Assembly (NCBI RefSeq): GCF_009720145.1
Contig: NZ_CP046252.1
Span: forward strand, 1,178,001 to 1,242,000
Source: Sphingobium sp. CAP-1
GTDB taxonomy: Bacteria > Pseudomonadota > Alphaproteobacteria > Sphingomonadales > Sphingomonadaceae
Reading direction: 5' to 3'
DNA: 64,000 nt
Below, piece after piece: positions 1-9,787 of the stretch (the stretch's first letter is position 1; every line of letters starts with the position of its first letter). The notes beneath the pieces were generated by a model that worked only from the letters and a program-made list of their open reading frames with translations, had not been told where the DNA came from and searched no databases. Made by a program: the position numbers and the translations under genes.

Positions 1-811
1 GACGGACGCCATCGTCCATGTGCTGCGCTGCTTCGAGGATGGCGACATCACCCATGTCGAGGGCAAGGTCGATCCCATCGCCGACGCCGAAACGGTGGAA
101 ACCGAACTGATGCTGGCCGATCTGGAAAGCCTGGAAAAGCGCGTCCCCAACCTCGCCAAGAAGGCGGCGCAGGGCGACAAGGAAGCCAAGGCGGCGGCGG
201 CGGTGCTGGGACAGGCGCTCGACCTGCTGCGCGACGGCAAGCCCGCCCGCCTCACCGTGCCGCGCGATGTCGAGGAAGAGCGCCTGTTCGCGCAGGCGCA
301 GTTGCTGACCGCCAAGCCGGTCCTCTATGTCTGCAATGTCGAGGAAGATGCCGCGTCGGAGGGCAACGCCCATTCGGCCCGCGTGTTCGAGAAGGCGGCG
401 GCCGAAAACGCCAAGGCGGTGATCGTGTCCGCCGCGATCGAGGCGGAACTGGTGACGATGCCGATCGAGGAACGCGCCGAATATCTCGAAGCGCTGGGGT
501 TGAGCGAGGCCGGCCTCGCCCGCATCATCCGCGCCGGTTACGAACTGCTCGGCCTCATCACCTTCTTCACCGTCGGGCCGAAGGAAGCGCGCGCCTGGAC
601 CGTCCACAAGGGCAGCAAGGCGCCGCAGGCCGCAGGCGCGATCCACACCGATTTCGAAAAGGGCTTCATCCGCGCCGAAACCATGGCTTACGCGGATTAT
701 GTCCAGTATAACGGCGAAACCGGGGCCAAGGAAGCGGGCAAGTGGCGCTCCGAAGGCAAGGATTATGTGACGCAGGACGGCGACATCATGCTGTTCCGCT
801 TCAACGTCTGA
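1..811 (+). CDS. ychF: Ribosome-binding ATPase YchF (OBG family), 3' part
   Basis: The reading frame is open from base 2, so the gene starts before the window; about 269 C-terminal residues are visible. The fragment begins with DAIVHVLRCFED, the strand after the G3 motif of OBG-type GTPases, followed by the helical arm (LADLESLEKRV) and the C-terminal TGS-like domain (TFFTVGPKEARAW, GDIMLFRFNV). YchF prefers ATP over GTP, associates with ribosomes and is linked to translation quality and oxidative-stress responses. The P-loop lies outside the window. The ending matches the usual C-terminus of the family, so the gene looks intact on this side. Confidence 0.95.
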   Translation, partial: TDAIVHVLRCFEDGDITHVEGKVDPIADAETVETELMLADLESLEKRVPNLAKKAAQGDKEAKAAAAVLGQALDLLRDGKPARLTVPRDVEEERLFAQAQLLTAKPVLYVCNVEEDAASEGNAHSARVFEKAAAENAKAVIVSAAIEAELVTMPIEERAEYLEALGLSEAGLARIIRAGYELLGLITFFTVGPKEARAWTVHKGSKAPQAAGAIHTDFEKGFIRAETMAYADYVQYNGETGAKEAGKWRSEGKDYVTQDGDIMLFRFNV

Positions 812-817
812 TCCGCC

Positions 818-1342
818 GTGGCGCTGCGCCCCGGCCAGTTCCCCGCGCAGCGCAAGGCCGCCTTCCCGCCCAGCGTCGACGCCAATACGCGGCTGCTGAT
901 CCTGGGCAGCCTGCCCGGCGATGCCTCCATCAAGCAGGGCGAATATTATGCCCATCGCGGCAATGCCTTCTGGGACTTGCTGGGTGAGGTTCTGGGCGAG
1001 CCGCTGCGCGCTCAGCCCTATGCCATGCGGCTGAAGCGGCTGCGGACGCTGGGCGTCGGCCTGTGGGACGTGATCGAAAGCGCGGAGCGGCCCGGCAGCC
1101 TGGACAGCAGCATCAGAGGCGCGGAACTGCGCGACCTCGGCCTGTTCGTGGAGCGATTGCCGGCGCTGCGGGCGGTCGCGTTCAACGGCAAGACGGCAGC
1201 GCTGCACGGACGGCGGCAATTGGGCGAGCGGCCAGGGCTGACGCTGATCGACCTGCCCTCCTCCAGCGGCGCATACGCCAGCCTGTCGCGGGAAGCGAAG
1301 CGGCAGGCGTGGATAGCGCTGCGCGATGTGCTGATGGGATAA
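818..1342 (+). CDS. DNA-deoxyinosine (uracil/hypoxanthine) glycosylase
   Basis: A 174-residue protein of the uracil-DNA-glycosylase superfamily, of the small type that excises hypoxanthine (family 6, HDG-like). It shows the N-terminal LLILGSLPGD motif, the HRGNAFWDLLG loop characteristic of the group, and a central GVGLWDVIESAERPGSLD segment. Such enzymes start base-excision repair by removing deaminated bases. The start is a GTG seven bases after the ychF stop, so it may be co-transcribed. Substrate preference between uracil and hypoxanthine cannot be read from sequence alone. Confidence 0.85.
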   Translation: MALRPGQFPAQRKAAFPPSVDANTRLLILGSLPGDASIKQGEYYAHRGNAFWDLLGEVLGEPLRAQPYAMRLKRLRTLGVGLWDVIESAERPGSLDSSIRGAELRDLGLFVERLPALRAVAFNGKTAALHGRRQLGERPGLTLIDLPSSSGAYASLSREAKRQAWIALRDVLMG

Positions 1343-1421
1343 GCTGACAGAAACGTCACTTTACCGTCATGGCATCGCTGCTAAGCGGCTATTGTTGCAC
1401 AGTGCATAAACAAGAGTCGCC

Positions 1422-2693
1422 ATGCTGATCCGTAACCTTGCCTCCGCCCTGCTCGCCCTCACCGCGCTCAGCGGCTGCGTCACCGTCGAAACCCGGCGCG
1501 CCGTGCCAGCCGCCCAAGCGGAACAGCGTGCGCCCGTCACCATCCTGGTGTCGATCGACGGTTTTCGCCCGGACTATCTGACGCGCGGCGTGACGCCCCA
1601 TCTCAACGCGCTGGCCACCGGCGGCGTCGAAGCATCGATGCGCCCCTCCTTCCCGACCAAGACTTTCCCCAATCATTGGGCGATCGTCACCGGCGACCGG
1701 CCCGATCGCAGTGGCATCGTCGCCAATAATATGGAGGATGAGAGCCGGCCCAAGGACAAGTTCACCATGGCCAGCGACGACCCCTATTGGTGGAACGAGG
1801 CCAAGCCGATCTGGATCACCGCCGAAAAGCAGGGCGTGCGCACGGCCACCATGTTCTGGCCCGGCTCCAACGTGGCATGGGGTGGCGTCAAGGCGGCGGA
1901 ATGGCCCTACACGATCAGCAACGGATCGCGCCCCAGCGACTGGGCGCAGTTTAATGAGGCGATCAGCCCGACCCAGCGGGTAAATGGCGTGCTGGACGTG
2001 CTGCGCCGCCCGGCGGATATTCGTCCACGCTTCGTCACCCTCTATTTCGACGAGGTCGACACCGCCGGCCACATCAACGGTCCCGATGCCGCCCAGACGA
2101 CGCAGGCGGTCACCGATGTCGACGCGCATATCGGCGCACTGGTCGCGGGGCTGAAGGCGCTGGGCCAGCCGGCAAATATCGTCATCGTTTCCGACCATGG
2201 CATGGCAGCCAAGGCGAACGACCGGGTTATCATTATCGACAAGATCGCCGACCCGGCCGACTATCGCACGGTCGAAACCGGCCCCTATGCCAGCCTGGCC
2301 GCCATCCCCGGCCATGAAAAGGCGCTGGAATCAGCCCTGTTCAAGCCACGCGACCATATGCAATGCTGGCACAAGAGCGAGATTCCTGCGCGCTTTCACT
2401 ATGGCACGCATCGCCGCATCCCGCCCTATTTCTGCCTCGCGGACACCGGCTGGGTGTTTCAGGCGACAACGCCGATCAAGCCGATCACCGGCGGCGACCA
2501 TGGCTGGGACGATCGCGCGCCGGAGATGCAGGCGCTGTTCATCGCCAACGGCCCGGCATTCGACACGTCGTTTCGCCCTGCGGCCGACTTCGCCAATGTC
2601 GATGTTTATCCCTTGCTCGCGCGCCTGCTGGGCGTGACGCCGATGGCGTCGGACGGCGACGCGGCGGTGTTGCAGGGACTGGTGAAGCCTTGA
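1422..2693 (+). CDS. Ectonucleotide pyrophosphatase/phosphodiesterase lipoprotein
   Basis: A 423-residue alkaline-phosphatase-superfamily enzyme of the type I phosphodiesterase/nucleotide pyrophosphatase group. An N-terminal lipoprotein signal ends in LSGC (residues 16-19). Metal and nucleophile motifs follow: VSIDGFRPDY, FPTKTFPNHW (Thr nucleophile inside TKTFPNH), FDEVDTAGH, SDHGM and GGDHGW. Enzymes of this type hydrolyse nucleotide or phosphodiester bonds with two zinc ions in the periplasm or at the outer membrane. Lipid anchoring fits phosphate or nucleotide scavenging, which is inference. The gene stands alone between the glycosylase and the MaoC gene. Confidence 0.9.
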   Translation: MLIRNLASALLALTALSGCVTVETRRAVPAAQAEQRAPVTILVSIDGFRPDYLTRGVTPHLNALATGGVEASMRPSFPTKTFPNHWAIVTGDRPDRSGIVANNMEDESRPKDKFTMASDDPYWWNEAKPIWITAEKQGVRTATMFWPGSNVAWGGVKAAEWPYTISNGSRPSDWAQFNEAISPTQRVNGVLDVLRRPADIRPRFVTLYFDEVDTAGHINGPDAAQTTQAVTDVDAHIGALVAGLKALGQPANIVIVSDHGMAAKANDRVIIIDKIADPADYRTVETGPYASLAAIPGHEKALESALFKPRDHMQCWHKSEIPARFHYGTHRRIPPYFCLADTGWVFQATTPIKPITGGDHGWDDRAPEMQALFIANGPAFDTSFRPAADFANVDVYPLLARLLGVTPMASDGDAAVLQGLVKP

Positions 2694-2754
2694 CATTGAC
2701 GTAAACGGAAACCTTCTTTACATCCCTATCCGTTGCAATAGGAGACGGATAAGC

Positions 2755-3219
2755 ATGGAAGAGATTGTCTATTTCGAGGATATCGCGATCGGCGACGGCT
2801 TCGATTTCGGGCCGCTGACCGTCTCGCGCGAGGAAACGGTGGCCTTTGCCGCCGAATTCGATCCCCAGCCCTTCCATCTGTCGGACGAAGCGGCGGCGAC
2901 CACCCATTTCGGCACTATATCCGCCAGCGGCTGGCACACCACTGCTTTGTTCATGAAGATGTTCGTCGCGGATATGCAGTCCCATCCGGGACGACAGGCG
3001 GCCAGCCTGGGCGCGATGGGCGTGGACGAGCTGCGCTGGCTACGCCCGGTGCGCCCCGGCGACACATTGCGCGGGCGGAGCGAGGTGATCGACAAGAAGG
3101 CATCGCAAAGCCGCCCGGAAATGGGCATCGTCCGCAGCCAGGTGACGATCCTCAATCAGGATGACAAGCCGGTCCTGACCATGATCCCGATCGCCATGTG
3201 GCGGACGCGGCCGGTGTGA
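2755..3219 (+). CDS. MaoC-family (R)-hydratase, single hot-dog domain
   Basis: A 154-residue single hot-dog protein. It carries the hydratase signature FAAEFDPQPFHLSDEAA, where the Asp and His of DPQPFH are the catalytic pair of (R)-specific enoyl-CoA hydratases. GTISASGWHT and LRWLRPVRPGDTL are the other family blocks. Such proteins hydrate enoyl-CoA or related thioesters in beta-oxidation, polyhydroxyalkanoate supply or acyl-CoA breakdown. The exact substrate is unknown. It converges on mutL with only six bases between the two stops. Confidence 0.88.
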   Translation: MEEIVYFEDIAIGDGFDFGPLTVSREETVAFAAEFDPQPFHLSDEAAATTHFGTISASGWHTTALFMKMFVADMQSHPGRQAASLGAMGVDELRWLRPVRPGDTLRGRSEVIDKKASQSRPEMGIVRSQVTILNQDDKPVLTMIPIAMWRTRPV

Positions 3220-3224
3220 TCCGG

Positions 3225-5039
3225 CTATTTCCGCCCGAACAGCTTCTCAATATCGCCATGGCCCAGTTTTACCCAGGTCGGCCGCCCATGGTTGCACTGG
3301 CCGGAACGCGGCGTCACTTCCATTTCGCGGAGCAGCGCATTCATTTCCGCGACGCTCAGGACGCGGCCGGCACGAACCGATCCGTGACAGGCCATGGTCG
3401 CGGCGACGAGGTCGAGCCGCTCCTTCAATGACAGGGCGCTGTCATAGGCGGCGAGATCGTCGGCCAGGTCCGTCACCATGCCCTGCACATCGGATTGGCC
3501 GAGCATCGCCGGGACAGCGCGGACCAGCATCGCCGACGGACCGAACCGCTCCAGATCAAGGCCGAAGTCCCTCAGTTCCGCGACCCGCGCCTCCAGCCGG
3601 TCGCAGGCCGGCTCCTCCAGTTCGACCACTTCGGGCAGCAGCAATGCCTGAGAGGCCACGCCCTGGCCCTCCATCGCCCGGCGCATCCGTTCGAGGGTCA
3701 GTCGCTCATGCGCGGCGTGCTGGTCGACGATGACGAGGCCGTCCTCCGCCTCCGCCACGATATAGGTGCGCGCCACCTGCCCGCGCGCAACGCCCAGCGG
3801 GAAGCTGTGCGCTGCCGGCGCGGGCGCGGCAGCAGGCTCGGCGCGCGCCTGCGGCGGGGGCGTCAGGAAAGAGGACCGGCGATCGGCAAGGGATGACGGC
3901 GCGAACTGGCTGTAGCTGGCCGGCGCGCCACCCGAAATACCGGCCGAAAAGCCGCCCGCCGCTTCGAAGATCGGCATCGCACCGATCGGCGTGGGAGACA
4001 GTGGTTCGGGCTTCCAGGCGGACAGCGCGGCCGGGTCGACATGTTGCACCGCACGAAAGCCCTCCGCATCCAGCGCGCGGCGCAGGCCTGAGACGATCAT
4101 GCCCCGGATCAGCGCCGGATCGCGGAAGCGCACTTCGGTTTTGGCCGGGTGGACGTTAACGTCCACTTCCTGCGCGGGAACATCGAGGAACAGCGCCACC
4201 ACCGGATGGCGATCGCGCGCCAGCATGTCGGCATAGGCGCCGCGCAGCGCGCCGATCAGCAGCCGGTCCTTCACCGGCCGGCCATTGACGAACAGATATT
4301 GATGATCGCCCACGCCGCGATTGTAGGTCGGCAGCGAGGCGACGCCCGACAGCCGCACCCCGTCGCGCTCCAGCGACACGATCACATGATTGTCGGCCAG
4401 TTGCCGGTCGGTCAGCGCGGCGACGCGGTTCTCCCGCGCCTCCCCGCCCTGCACGCCCAGCACCCGGCGCCCGTCATGCTCGACCGAAAAGGCGACCGCC
4501 GGATGTGCCATTGCGAGACGACGGACGATGTCGAGGCAGGCGGCATATTCCGCCTTGGCCGAGCGCAGGAATTTGCGCCGCGCCGGCACCTTGGCGAACA
4601 GTTGTTCCACGGTGATGCGTGTGCCGGGCGGCAGCGCCGCCGGTCCCTCCGCCACCAACTGGCCATTGTCCACCGTGCGGTTCCAGCCATCGGCGCCATA
4701 CGGGCGGCTGTCGATCGACAGCCGCGCGACACTGGCGATGGACGGCAGCGCTTCGCCCCGGAAACCCAGTGTCGCTACATTTTCAATGGCATCGTCGGGC
4801 ATCTTCGACGTGGCGTGACGCTCCAGCGCCAGCGCCATGTCGGCCGAATCCATACCGCAGCCATCATCGCTCACCTCGATCCGGTCCAGCCCGCCATTGG
4901 ACAGACGGATCGCGACGCGAGTCGCGCCCGCATCCAAAGCGTTTTCAACGATCTCTTTCAGCGCGCTGGCGGGTCTTTCGACCACTTCACCGGCAGCGAT
5001 ACGATTGACCAGATGTTCGGGCAGACGGCGTATTGACAT
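3225..5039 (-). CDS. mutL: DNA mismatch repair protein MutL (endonuclease type)
   Basis: A 604-residue MutL. The GHKL ATPase N-terminus shows NALDAGA, DDGCGMDS and GFRGEALPSIASVARL. The linker around residues 340-415 is rich in Ala, Pro and Ser. The C-terminal dimerisation domain carries DQHAAHERLTLE at 439-450, which matches the metal-dependent endonuclease motif DQHA-X2-E-X4-E, together with ACHGSVRAG and CNHGRPTW near the end. It should therefore nick the daughter strand itself, as expected in a lineage without MutH. It is divergent from mreB across about 160 bases. Confidence 0.97.
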   Translation of the reverse strand: MSIRRLPEHLVNRIAAGEVVERPASALKEIVENALDAGATRVAIRLSNGGLDRIEVSDDGCGMDSADMALALERHATSKMPDDAIENVATLGFRGEALPSIASVARLSIDSRPYGADGWNRTVDNGQLVAEGPAALPPGTRITVEQLFAKVPARRKFLRSAKAEYAACLDIVRRLAMAHPAVAFSVEHDGRRVLGVQGGEARENRVAALTDRQLADNHVIVSLERDGVRLSGVASLPTYNRGVGDHQYLFVNGRPVKDRLLIGALRGAYADMLARDRHPVVALFLDVPAQEVDVNVHPAKTEVRFRDPALIRGMIVSGLRRALDAEGFRAVQHVDPAALSAWKPEPLSPTPIGAMPIFEAAGGFSAGISGGAPASYSQFAPSSLADRRSSFLTPPPQARAEPAAAPAPAAHSFPLGVARGQVARTYIVAEAEDGLVIVDQHAAHERLTLERMRRAMEGQGVASQALLLPEVVELEEPACDRLEARVAELRDFGLDLERFGPSAMLVRAVPAMLGQSDVQGMVTDLADDLAAYDSALSLKERLDLVAATMACHGSVRAGRVLSVAEMNALLREMEVTPRSGQCNHGRPTWVKLGHGDIEKLFGRK

Positions 5040-5197
5040 TGATTAGGGACTAGCCCAAGCGAGCGCTTTCCGCGAGCCGCGAACCCGATATTTTTTGCAC
5101 TGCAAGGGGCAAGGAAGTAGGGAGCAACGGACGGGCAAAACAGCTTTCCGACGGTCCCCTTCGCGTCGCGGGGACGGCGGGCGAAACAGGATAAGGC

Positions 5198-6244
5198 ATG
5201 TCGATCTTCTCGCGTCTCTTCAAATTCTCCTCGCAGGATATGGCCATCGACCTCGGCACCGCCAATACGGTGGTCTATGTCCGTGGCCGTGGCATCGTGC
5301 TGAACGAACCGTCGGTGGTGGCGGTCGAGACGCTGAACGGCGTCAAGCGGGTGAAGGCCGTGGGCGTCGACGCCAAGCTGATGATGGGCAAGACCCCGGA
5401 TTCGATCGAGGCCATCCGGCCGCTGCGCGACGGCGTGATCGCCGACATCGACGTTGCCGAGCAGATGATCAAGCATTTCATTACGAAGGTGCATGGCGGC
5501 AAGCACAGCCCCTGGCGCGCACCGGAAATCGTGATCTGCGTGCCGTCCGGCTCCACCAGCGTCGAACGCCGCGCCATTCGCGACGCGGCCAGCAATGCCG
5601 GCGCCAGCCAGGTGTTCCTGATCGAGGAGCCGATGGCCGCCGCGATCGGCGCCGACATGCCCGTCACCGAACCGATCGGTTCGATGGTGGTCGACATTGG
5701 CGGCGGCACCACCGAAGTCGCCGTGCTGTCGCTGCGCGGCCTGGCCTACACCACATCCGTCCGCGTCGGCGGCGACAAGATGGACGAAGCGATCGTCTCC
5801 TTCGTCCGCCGTCACCATAATCTGCTGATCGGTGAAGCCACCGCCGAGCGGATCAAGAAACAATATGGCGTCGCCCAGCCGCCTGAGGACGGCGTCGGGG
5901 AGACGATCCACATCAAGGGCCGCGATCTGGTGAACGGGGTTCCCAAGGAAATCTCGATCAATCAGGGCCAGATCGCCGACGCGCTGGCCGAACCGATCAG
6001 CACCATCGTCGAAGGCGTCCGCATCGCGCTGGAAAACACCGCGCCCGAACTGGCGGCCGACATCGTCGATCAGGGCATCGTCCTGACCGGCGGCGGCGCG
6101 CTGCTCAAGGGACTGGACGACGAACTGCGCGACGAAACCGGCCTGCCCGTCACCATCGCCGAAGATCCGCTGACCTGCGTGGCTATCGGCACTGGCCGCG
6201 CAATGGAAGACCCGATCTTCCGGGGCGTGCTGCAAACCGCCTGA
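5198..6244 (+). CDS. mreB: Rod shape-determining protein MreB
   Basis: A 348-residue bacterial actin homologue. The phosphate-1 loop is DLGTANTVVYV, phosphate-2 is VVDIGGGTTEVAVLSL, and the adenosine motif is LTGGGALLKGLDD. MreB polymerises on the inner face of the membrane and guides the RodA/PBP2 elongasome. It is the first gene of mreB-mreC-mreD-mrdA-rodA, 17 bases before mreC. Length and motifs are typical and nothing is missing. Confidence 0.98.
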   Translation: MSIFSRLFKFSSQDMAIDLGTANTVVYVRGRGIVLNEPSVVAVETLNGVKRVKAVGVDAKLMMGKTPDSIEAIRPLRDGVIADIDVAEQMIKHFITKVHGGKHSPWRAPEIVICVPSGSTSVERRAIRDAASNAGASQVFLIEEPMAAAIGADMPVTEPIGSMVVDIGGGTTEVAVLSLRGLAYTTSVRVGGDKMDEAIVSFVRRHHNLLIGEATAERIKKQYGVAQPPEDGVGETIHIKGRDLVNGVPKEISINQGQIADALAEPISTIVEGVRIALENTAPELAADIVDQGIVLTGGGALLKGLDDELRDETGLPVTIAEDPLTCVAIGTGRAMEDPIFRGVLQTA

Positions 6245-6261
6245 TCGAGAAGGACGATTAG

Positions 6262-7188
6262 ATGGCGCGGCCACCCAGCCGACGCCCCGGCATCAACCGG
6301 AGGGCGCAATATAGCCTGTTCGCCAGCTATGTCGTGGCGGTTGCCGGAGCGGCCATAGGCTTGCTGCTGGTGGTGGTCGCCATCTTCGACCCCACCGGCT
6401 TTGCCGGTCTGCGGATTGCGGCATCCGAAGTCAGTCGTCCAGTATCGGCAACGATGAAATCGATGGTCAGTGGTGTCGGATCGGTCGACGAGACGCTGGC
6501 CGCCTATTGGCGGGCAGGGTCGCAAAATGTCGGACTGCGCCGACAGGTCGAGGCCGACCGCAACCGCATCATCGAGGCCAAGGCGGTCGCGCAGGAAAAT
6601 CTGCGCCTCAAGAAATTACTCAAGCTGGTAGACGAGGACAGCAGCGACTTGCTGACCGCCCGGTTGATCGCATCCTCTTCCAGCAGCGCGCGCCGTTTCG
6701 CGCGACTGAACGCCGGCCGCTGGCAAGGCGTCCGGCCGGGAATGCCGGTGCGCGCGCCCGAAGGACTGATCGGCCGCATCCACATCACCTCCCCCAACAG
6801 CGCCGATGTGCTGCTGCTGACCGACGCCAGCAATATCGTGCCGGTGCGCCGGGCCAGCGACAATATTCCCGCCATTTCGACCGGCCTTGGCGATGGATCG
6901 GTGGAAATCCGCGCGCTGACGGCGGGCCGCAATCCGTTCAAGCCCGGCGATCTGCTGGTGACATCGGGCATTGGCGGGGTCTATCAGCCCAATATCCCGG
7001 TCGCCGTCGTCGTCCGCGCGCAGGGCGAGATCGCCTATGGCGTGCCGCTGGCCAATCCCGCGCGCGTCGATGCCGTGGTGGTGGAGCGGGTGTTCGAGGA
7101 AGCCGTAACCCGCCCCGGTCCGGCCACGCCAGCCACCGGAGAAGAGGTGCGCGAAGAGGCGCCGGCCACCAACGTCGCGACGCCATGA
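6262..7188 (+). CDS. mreC: Rod shape-determining protein MreC
   Basis: A 308-residue bitopic inner-membrane protein: one transmembrane helix near residues 18-42, then a coiled coil (RQVEADRNRIIEAKAVAQEN) and the paired beta-barrels of the periplasmic MreC domain (RIHITSPNSADVLLLTD; GDLLVTSGIGGVYQPNIPVA). MreC activates PBP2/RodA. The C-terminal tail of about 25 residues is rich in Pro, Glu and Ala. Its stop overlaps the mreD start by four bases. Confidence 0.96.
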   Translation: MARPPSRRPGINRRAQYSLFASYVVAVAGAAIGLLLVVVAIFDPTGFAGLRIAASEVSRPVSATMKSMVSGVGSVDETLAAYWRAGSQNVGLRRQVEADRNRIIEAKAVAQENLRLKKLLKLVDEDSSDLLTARLIASSSSSARRFARLNAGRWQGVRPGMPVRAPEGLIGRIHITSPNSADVLLLTDASNIVPVRRASDNIPAISTGLGDGSVEIRALTAGRNPFKPGDLLVTSGIGGVYQPNIPVAVVVRAQGEIAYGVPLANPARVDAVVVERVFEEAVTRPGPATPATGEEVREEAPATNVATP

Positions 7189-7712
7189 TCGACCCGCATC
7201 TCCATTATGTCCCTCGTCTGGGCCGGCACCCTTCCCGCTTCCGGCTGGAAGGGACACCGGTCATTGCGGTGATGCTAGGTTCTTTCCTCACCACATTGCC
7301 GATCATCGCCCAGTCGGCGATCCTGCCGCCCTTCGGCCTGCTGATCCTGTTGTCCTGGCGGCTGCTGCGGCCCGAATTGTGGCGCACCTGGATCGGCCTG
7401 CCGCTCGGCCTGTTTGACGACATGATGAGTGGTCAGCCGATCGGGTCGGCCATGTTCCTGTGGACCGTCGCACTGATCGGGGTCGACTGGATCGAACATC
7501 GCATGGTGTGGCGCAGCTATCGGCAGGACTGGCTAATCGCGACCCTGGCGATTATCTTCTGCATTTCCGGTGGCCTGTTCTTCGCGCGGATCACCGGCGG
7601 AGGTTCCGTGCATTTTACTCTGGTCGCGCCCCAGATCGTCTGGACGATCCTGCTCTTTCCCTTCATCGTCCGGCAATGCGCGCGGATCGACCGCTGGCGC
7701 GTGATGGCATGA
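7185..7712 (+). CDS. mreD: Rod shape-determining protein MreD
   Basis: A 175-residue polytopic inner-membrane protein. Its ATG shares an ATGA overlap with the mreC stop, which fixes the start. The frame is also open upstream, inside mreC, but that part is noise. It has about five hydrophobic segments and the family features GTPVIAVMLGSF, PLGLFDDMMSGQPIGS and a C-terminal FPFIVRQCARIDRWR. MreD is a membrane subunit of the elongasome with MreC. Its own stop again overlaps the next start. Confidence 0.93.
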   Translation: MIDPHLHYVPRLGRHPSRFRLEGTPVIAVMLGSFLTTLPIIAQSAILPPFGLLILLSWRLLRPELWRTWIGLPLGLFDDMMSGQPIGSAMFLWTVALIGVDWIEHRMVWRSYRQDWLIATLAIIFCISGGLFFARITGGGSVHFTLVAPQIVWTILLFPFIVRQCARIDRWRVMA

Positions 7713-9787
7713 AATTTCCCTTCCCCAAGCGCAAGATCGTCACCGAAGCCACCCAATCCTTCACCTTTTCGCGCCGTGCGATGGTGGTGGGCGGGTTGCA
7801 GGGTGCGGTCGGCGCAGTGCTGGTGGGGCGCATGGCCTGGATCAGCGTCGTCCAGAATGAAAAATACAGCCTGTTATCGGAAAGCAATCGCGTCAACCTG
7901 ACGCTGATCCCGCCGCGCCGGGGCTGGATCATCGACCGCAACGGCCGGCCGCTGGCCAATAACCGCACCGATTTCCGCGTCGACCTGATCCCCCAGCGGG
8001 TGATCGATCCCGAAGCGACAATCACCCATCTTGCCCGGTTGCTGAAGCTGGAGCCGGACGAGGTCGATCGCATCCGCGAGGATCTGGACAAGTCCGCCGG
8101 CTTCCGCCCCGTCCAGGTCGCCGACAAACTGACCTACGACCAATATGCCGCCATCAGCGTGCGCCTGCCCGACCTGCCCGGCGTCGCCCCCAGCCAGGGC
8201 TTTTCGCGCAACTATCCTGCCGGGGCCACGGTCGGCCATCTGCTGGGCTATGTCGGCGCGGCGACGGCGGAAGAGTATAAGGCGCGTAAAGATCCGCTGC
8301 TCATCACGCCGGGCTTCAAGGTCGGCAAGGATGGGCTGGAAAAGGCGTTCGATCGCCACCTGACCGGCAAACCCGGCGCCAAGCGGGTGGAAGTGACGGC
8401 GCGCGGCAAGATCATGAAGGAACTCACGACCCGGCAGGATACGCCGGGCCGGTCGATCAAGCTGACCATCGACGCGGGATTGCAGGAATTTGCCGGCCGC
8501 CGCCTGGCGACGCAGAGCGGGTCGGTGGTGGTGCTGGACTGCCATAATGGCGACGTGCTGGCGCTCGCCTCCATGCCCAGCTTCGATCCCAACAGCTTTT
8601 CCGACGGCATCAGCCATCTGGAATATGAGATGCTGTCGAAGGACGATCATGTCCCGCTGCGCAACAAGACATTGCAGGGTCTGTATCCGCCCGGATCGAC
8701 GGTAAAGCCGATGGTGGCGCTGGCGCTGCTGGAGGCCGGGATCGGCCCGCAGGAAACGGTCAATTGCCCCGGCGCCATCCGCGTCGGCAACACGCTGTTC
8801 CACTGCCACAAGAAGCGCGGTCACGGATCGCTCAACATGCGCGGCGCGATCGCCCAGAGTTGCGACATCTATTTCTACCAGATGGCGCAGCGCATCGGCA
8901 TGGATCGCATCGCCAGCATGGCCCACCGCGTCGGCATGGGCCAGAAATTCGACCTGCCCTTCCCCAGCCAGAGTTATGGCACCGTGCCCGACCCGGCGTG
9001 GAAGGAACGGAAATATAACCAGAAATGGCAGGTTTACGACACCGTCAACGCCACCATCGGTCAGGGCTATATGCTCATCAATCCGCTGCAAATGGCGGTG
9101 ATGGCGGCGCGTCTGGCGACCGGCAAGCAACTGATGCCCAATTTCATCTTCGGTGCGCCGCGTGCTGAGCCGGCGCCGGTCGGATCGACCGAGGAGCATC
9201 TGGTCGTCATTCGCGACGCGATGAATGCGGTGGTCAATGGCGGCGGCACCGGCGGCGCGGCGCGCAGTTCGATCCCCGGCGTCATGATCGCAGGCAAGAC
9301 CGGCACCGCGCAGGTCCGCCGCATCACCATGGCAGAGCGAGCGGGCGGCGTGCGCGGCAATGCCGGCCTGCCCTTCAAACTACGCGACCATGCGCTGTTT
9401 CAGGGCTTCGCTCCGTTCGACAATCCACGCTACGCCATCGCCTGCATCATCGAACATGGCGGCCACACCATCCGCAATGAGGACGCGCCGATGATCGCCA
9501 GCGATACGCTGTCCTATCTGTTCGATCCGGCCAAGGCGATGGAGAAGCTGGAGACGCTGGAGAAGGGCTGGGGCGGCACTCCCGCCGAACGGCAGGCGCG
9601 GCAGATGGCGGCATTCCGCCTGGCCAAGGCGATCGAGAAGGGCGAAGCGCCGCCGCCGGCCGACAATGCCGCCGAAAATGCGACGGCGGCGAACGCAGCC
9701 GAAGCGCCATCACCGCCTCCCCCCCCTCCGCCGCCGGCCGATGAAGATGACGTTCCGCCGCCCGCCAACAGCGCGAGCGCGCCATGA
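7709..9787 (+). CDS. mrdA: Penicillin-binding protein 2 (peptidoglycan transpeptidase)
   Basis: A 692-residue class B PBP. One N-terminal membrane helix (about residues 28-48) precedes the pedestal domain (RRGWIIDRNGRPLANN), then the transpeptidase with SxxK at Ser330 (GSTVKP), the SCD form of the second motif in AQSCDIYFYQ, and KTG at Lys530. It crosslinks peptidoglycan during elongation with RodA. The start is the ATG overlapping the mreD stop by four bases. The last 60 residues form a low-complexity tail rich in Ala, Asn and a run of eight or more prolines, beyond the catalytic domain. Confidence 0.97.
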   Translation: MKFPFPKRKIVTEATQSFTFSRRAMVVGGLQGAVGAVLVGRMAWISVVQNEKYSLLSESNRVNLTLIPPRRGWIIDRNGRPLANNRTDFRVDLIPQRVIDPEATITHLARLLKLEPDEVDRIREDLDKSAGFRPVQVADKLTYDQYAAISVRLPDLPGVAPSQGFSRNYPAGATVGHLLGYVGAATAEEYKARKDPLLITPGFKVGKDGLEKAFDRHLTGKPGAKRVEVTARGKIMKELTTRQDTPGRSIKLTIDAGLQEFAGRRLATQSGSVVVLDCHNGDVLALASMPSFDPNSFSDGISHLEYEMLSKDDHVPLRNKTLQGLYPPGSTVKPMVALALLEAGIGPQETVNCPGAIRVGNTLFHCHKKRGHGSLNMRGAIAQSCDIYFYQMAQRIGMDRIASMAHRVGMGQKFDLPFPSQSYGTVPDPAWKERKYNQKWQVYDTVNATIGQGYMLINPLQMAVMAARLATGKQLMPNFIFGAPRAEPAPVGSTEEHLVVIRDAMNAVVNGGGTGGAARSSIPGVMIAGKTGTAQVRRITMAERAGGVRGNAGLPFKLRDHALFQGFAPFDNPRYAIACIIEHGGHTIRNEDAPMIASDTLSYLFDPAKAMEKLETLEKGWGGTPAERQARQMAAFRLAKAIEKGEAPPPADNAAENATAANAAEAPSPPPPPPPPADEDDVPPPANSASAP

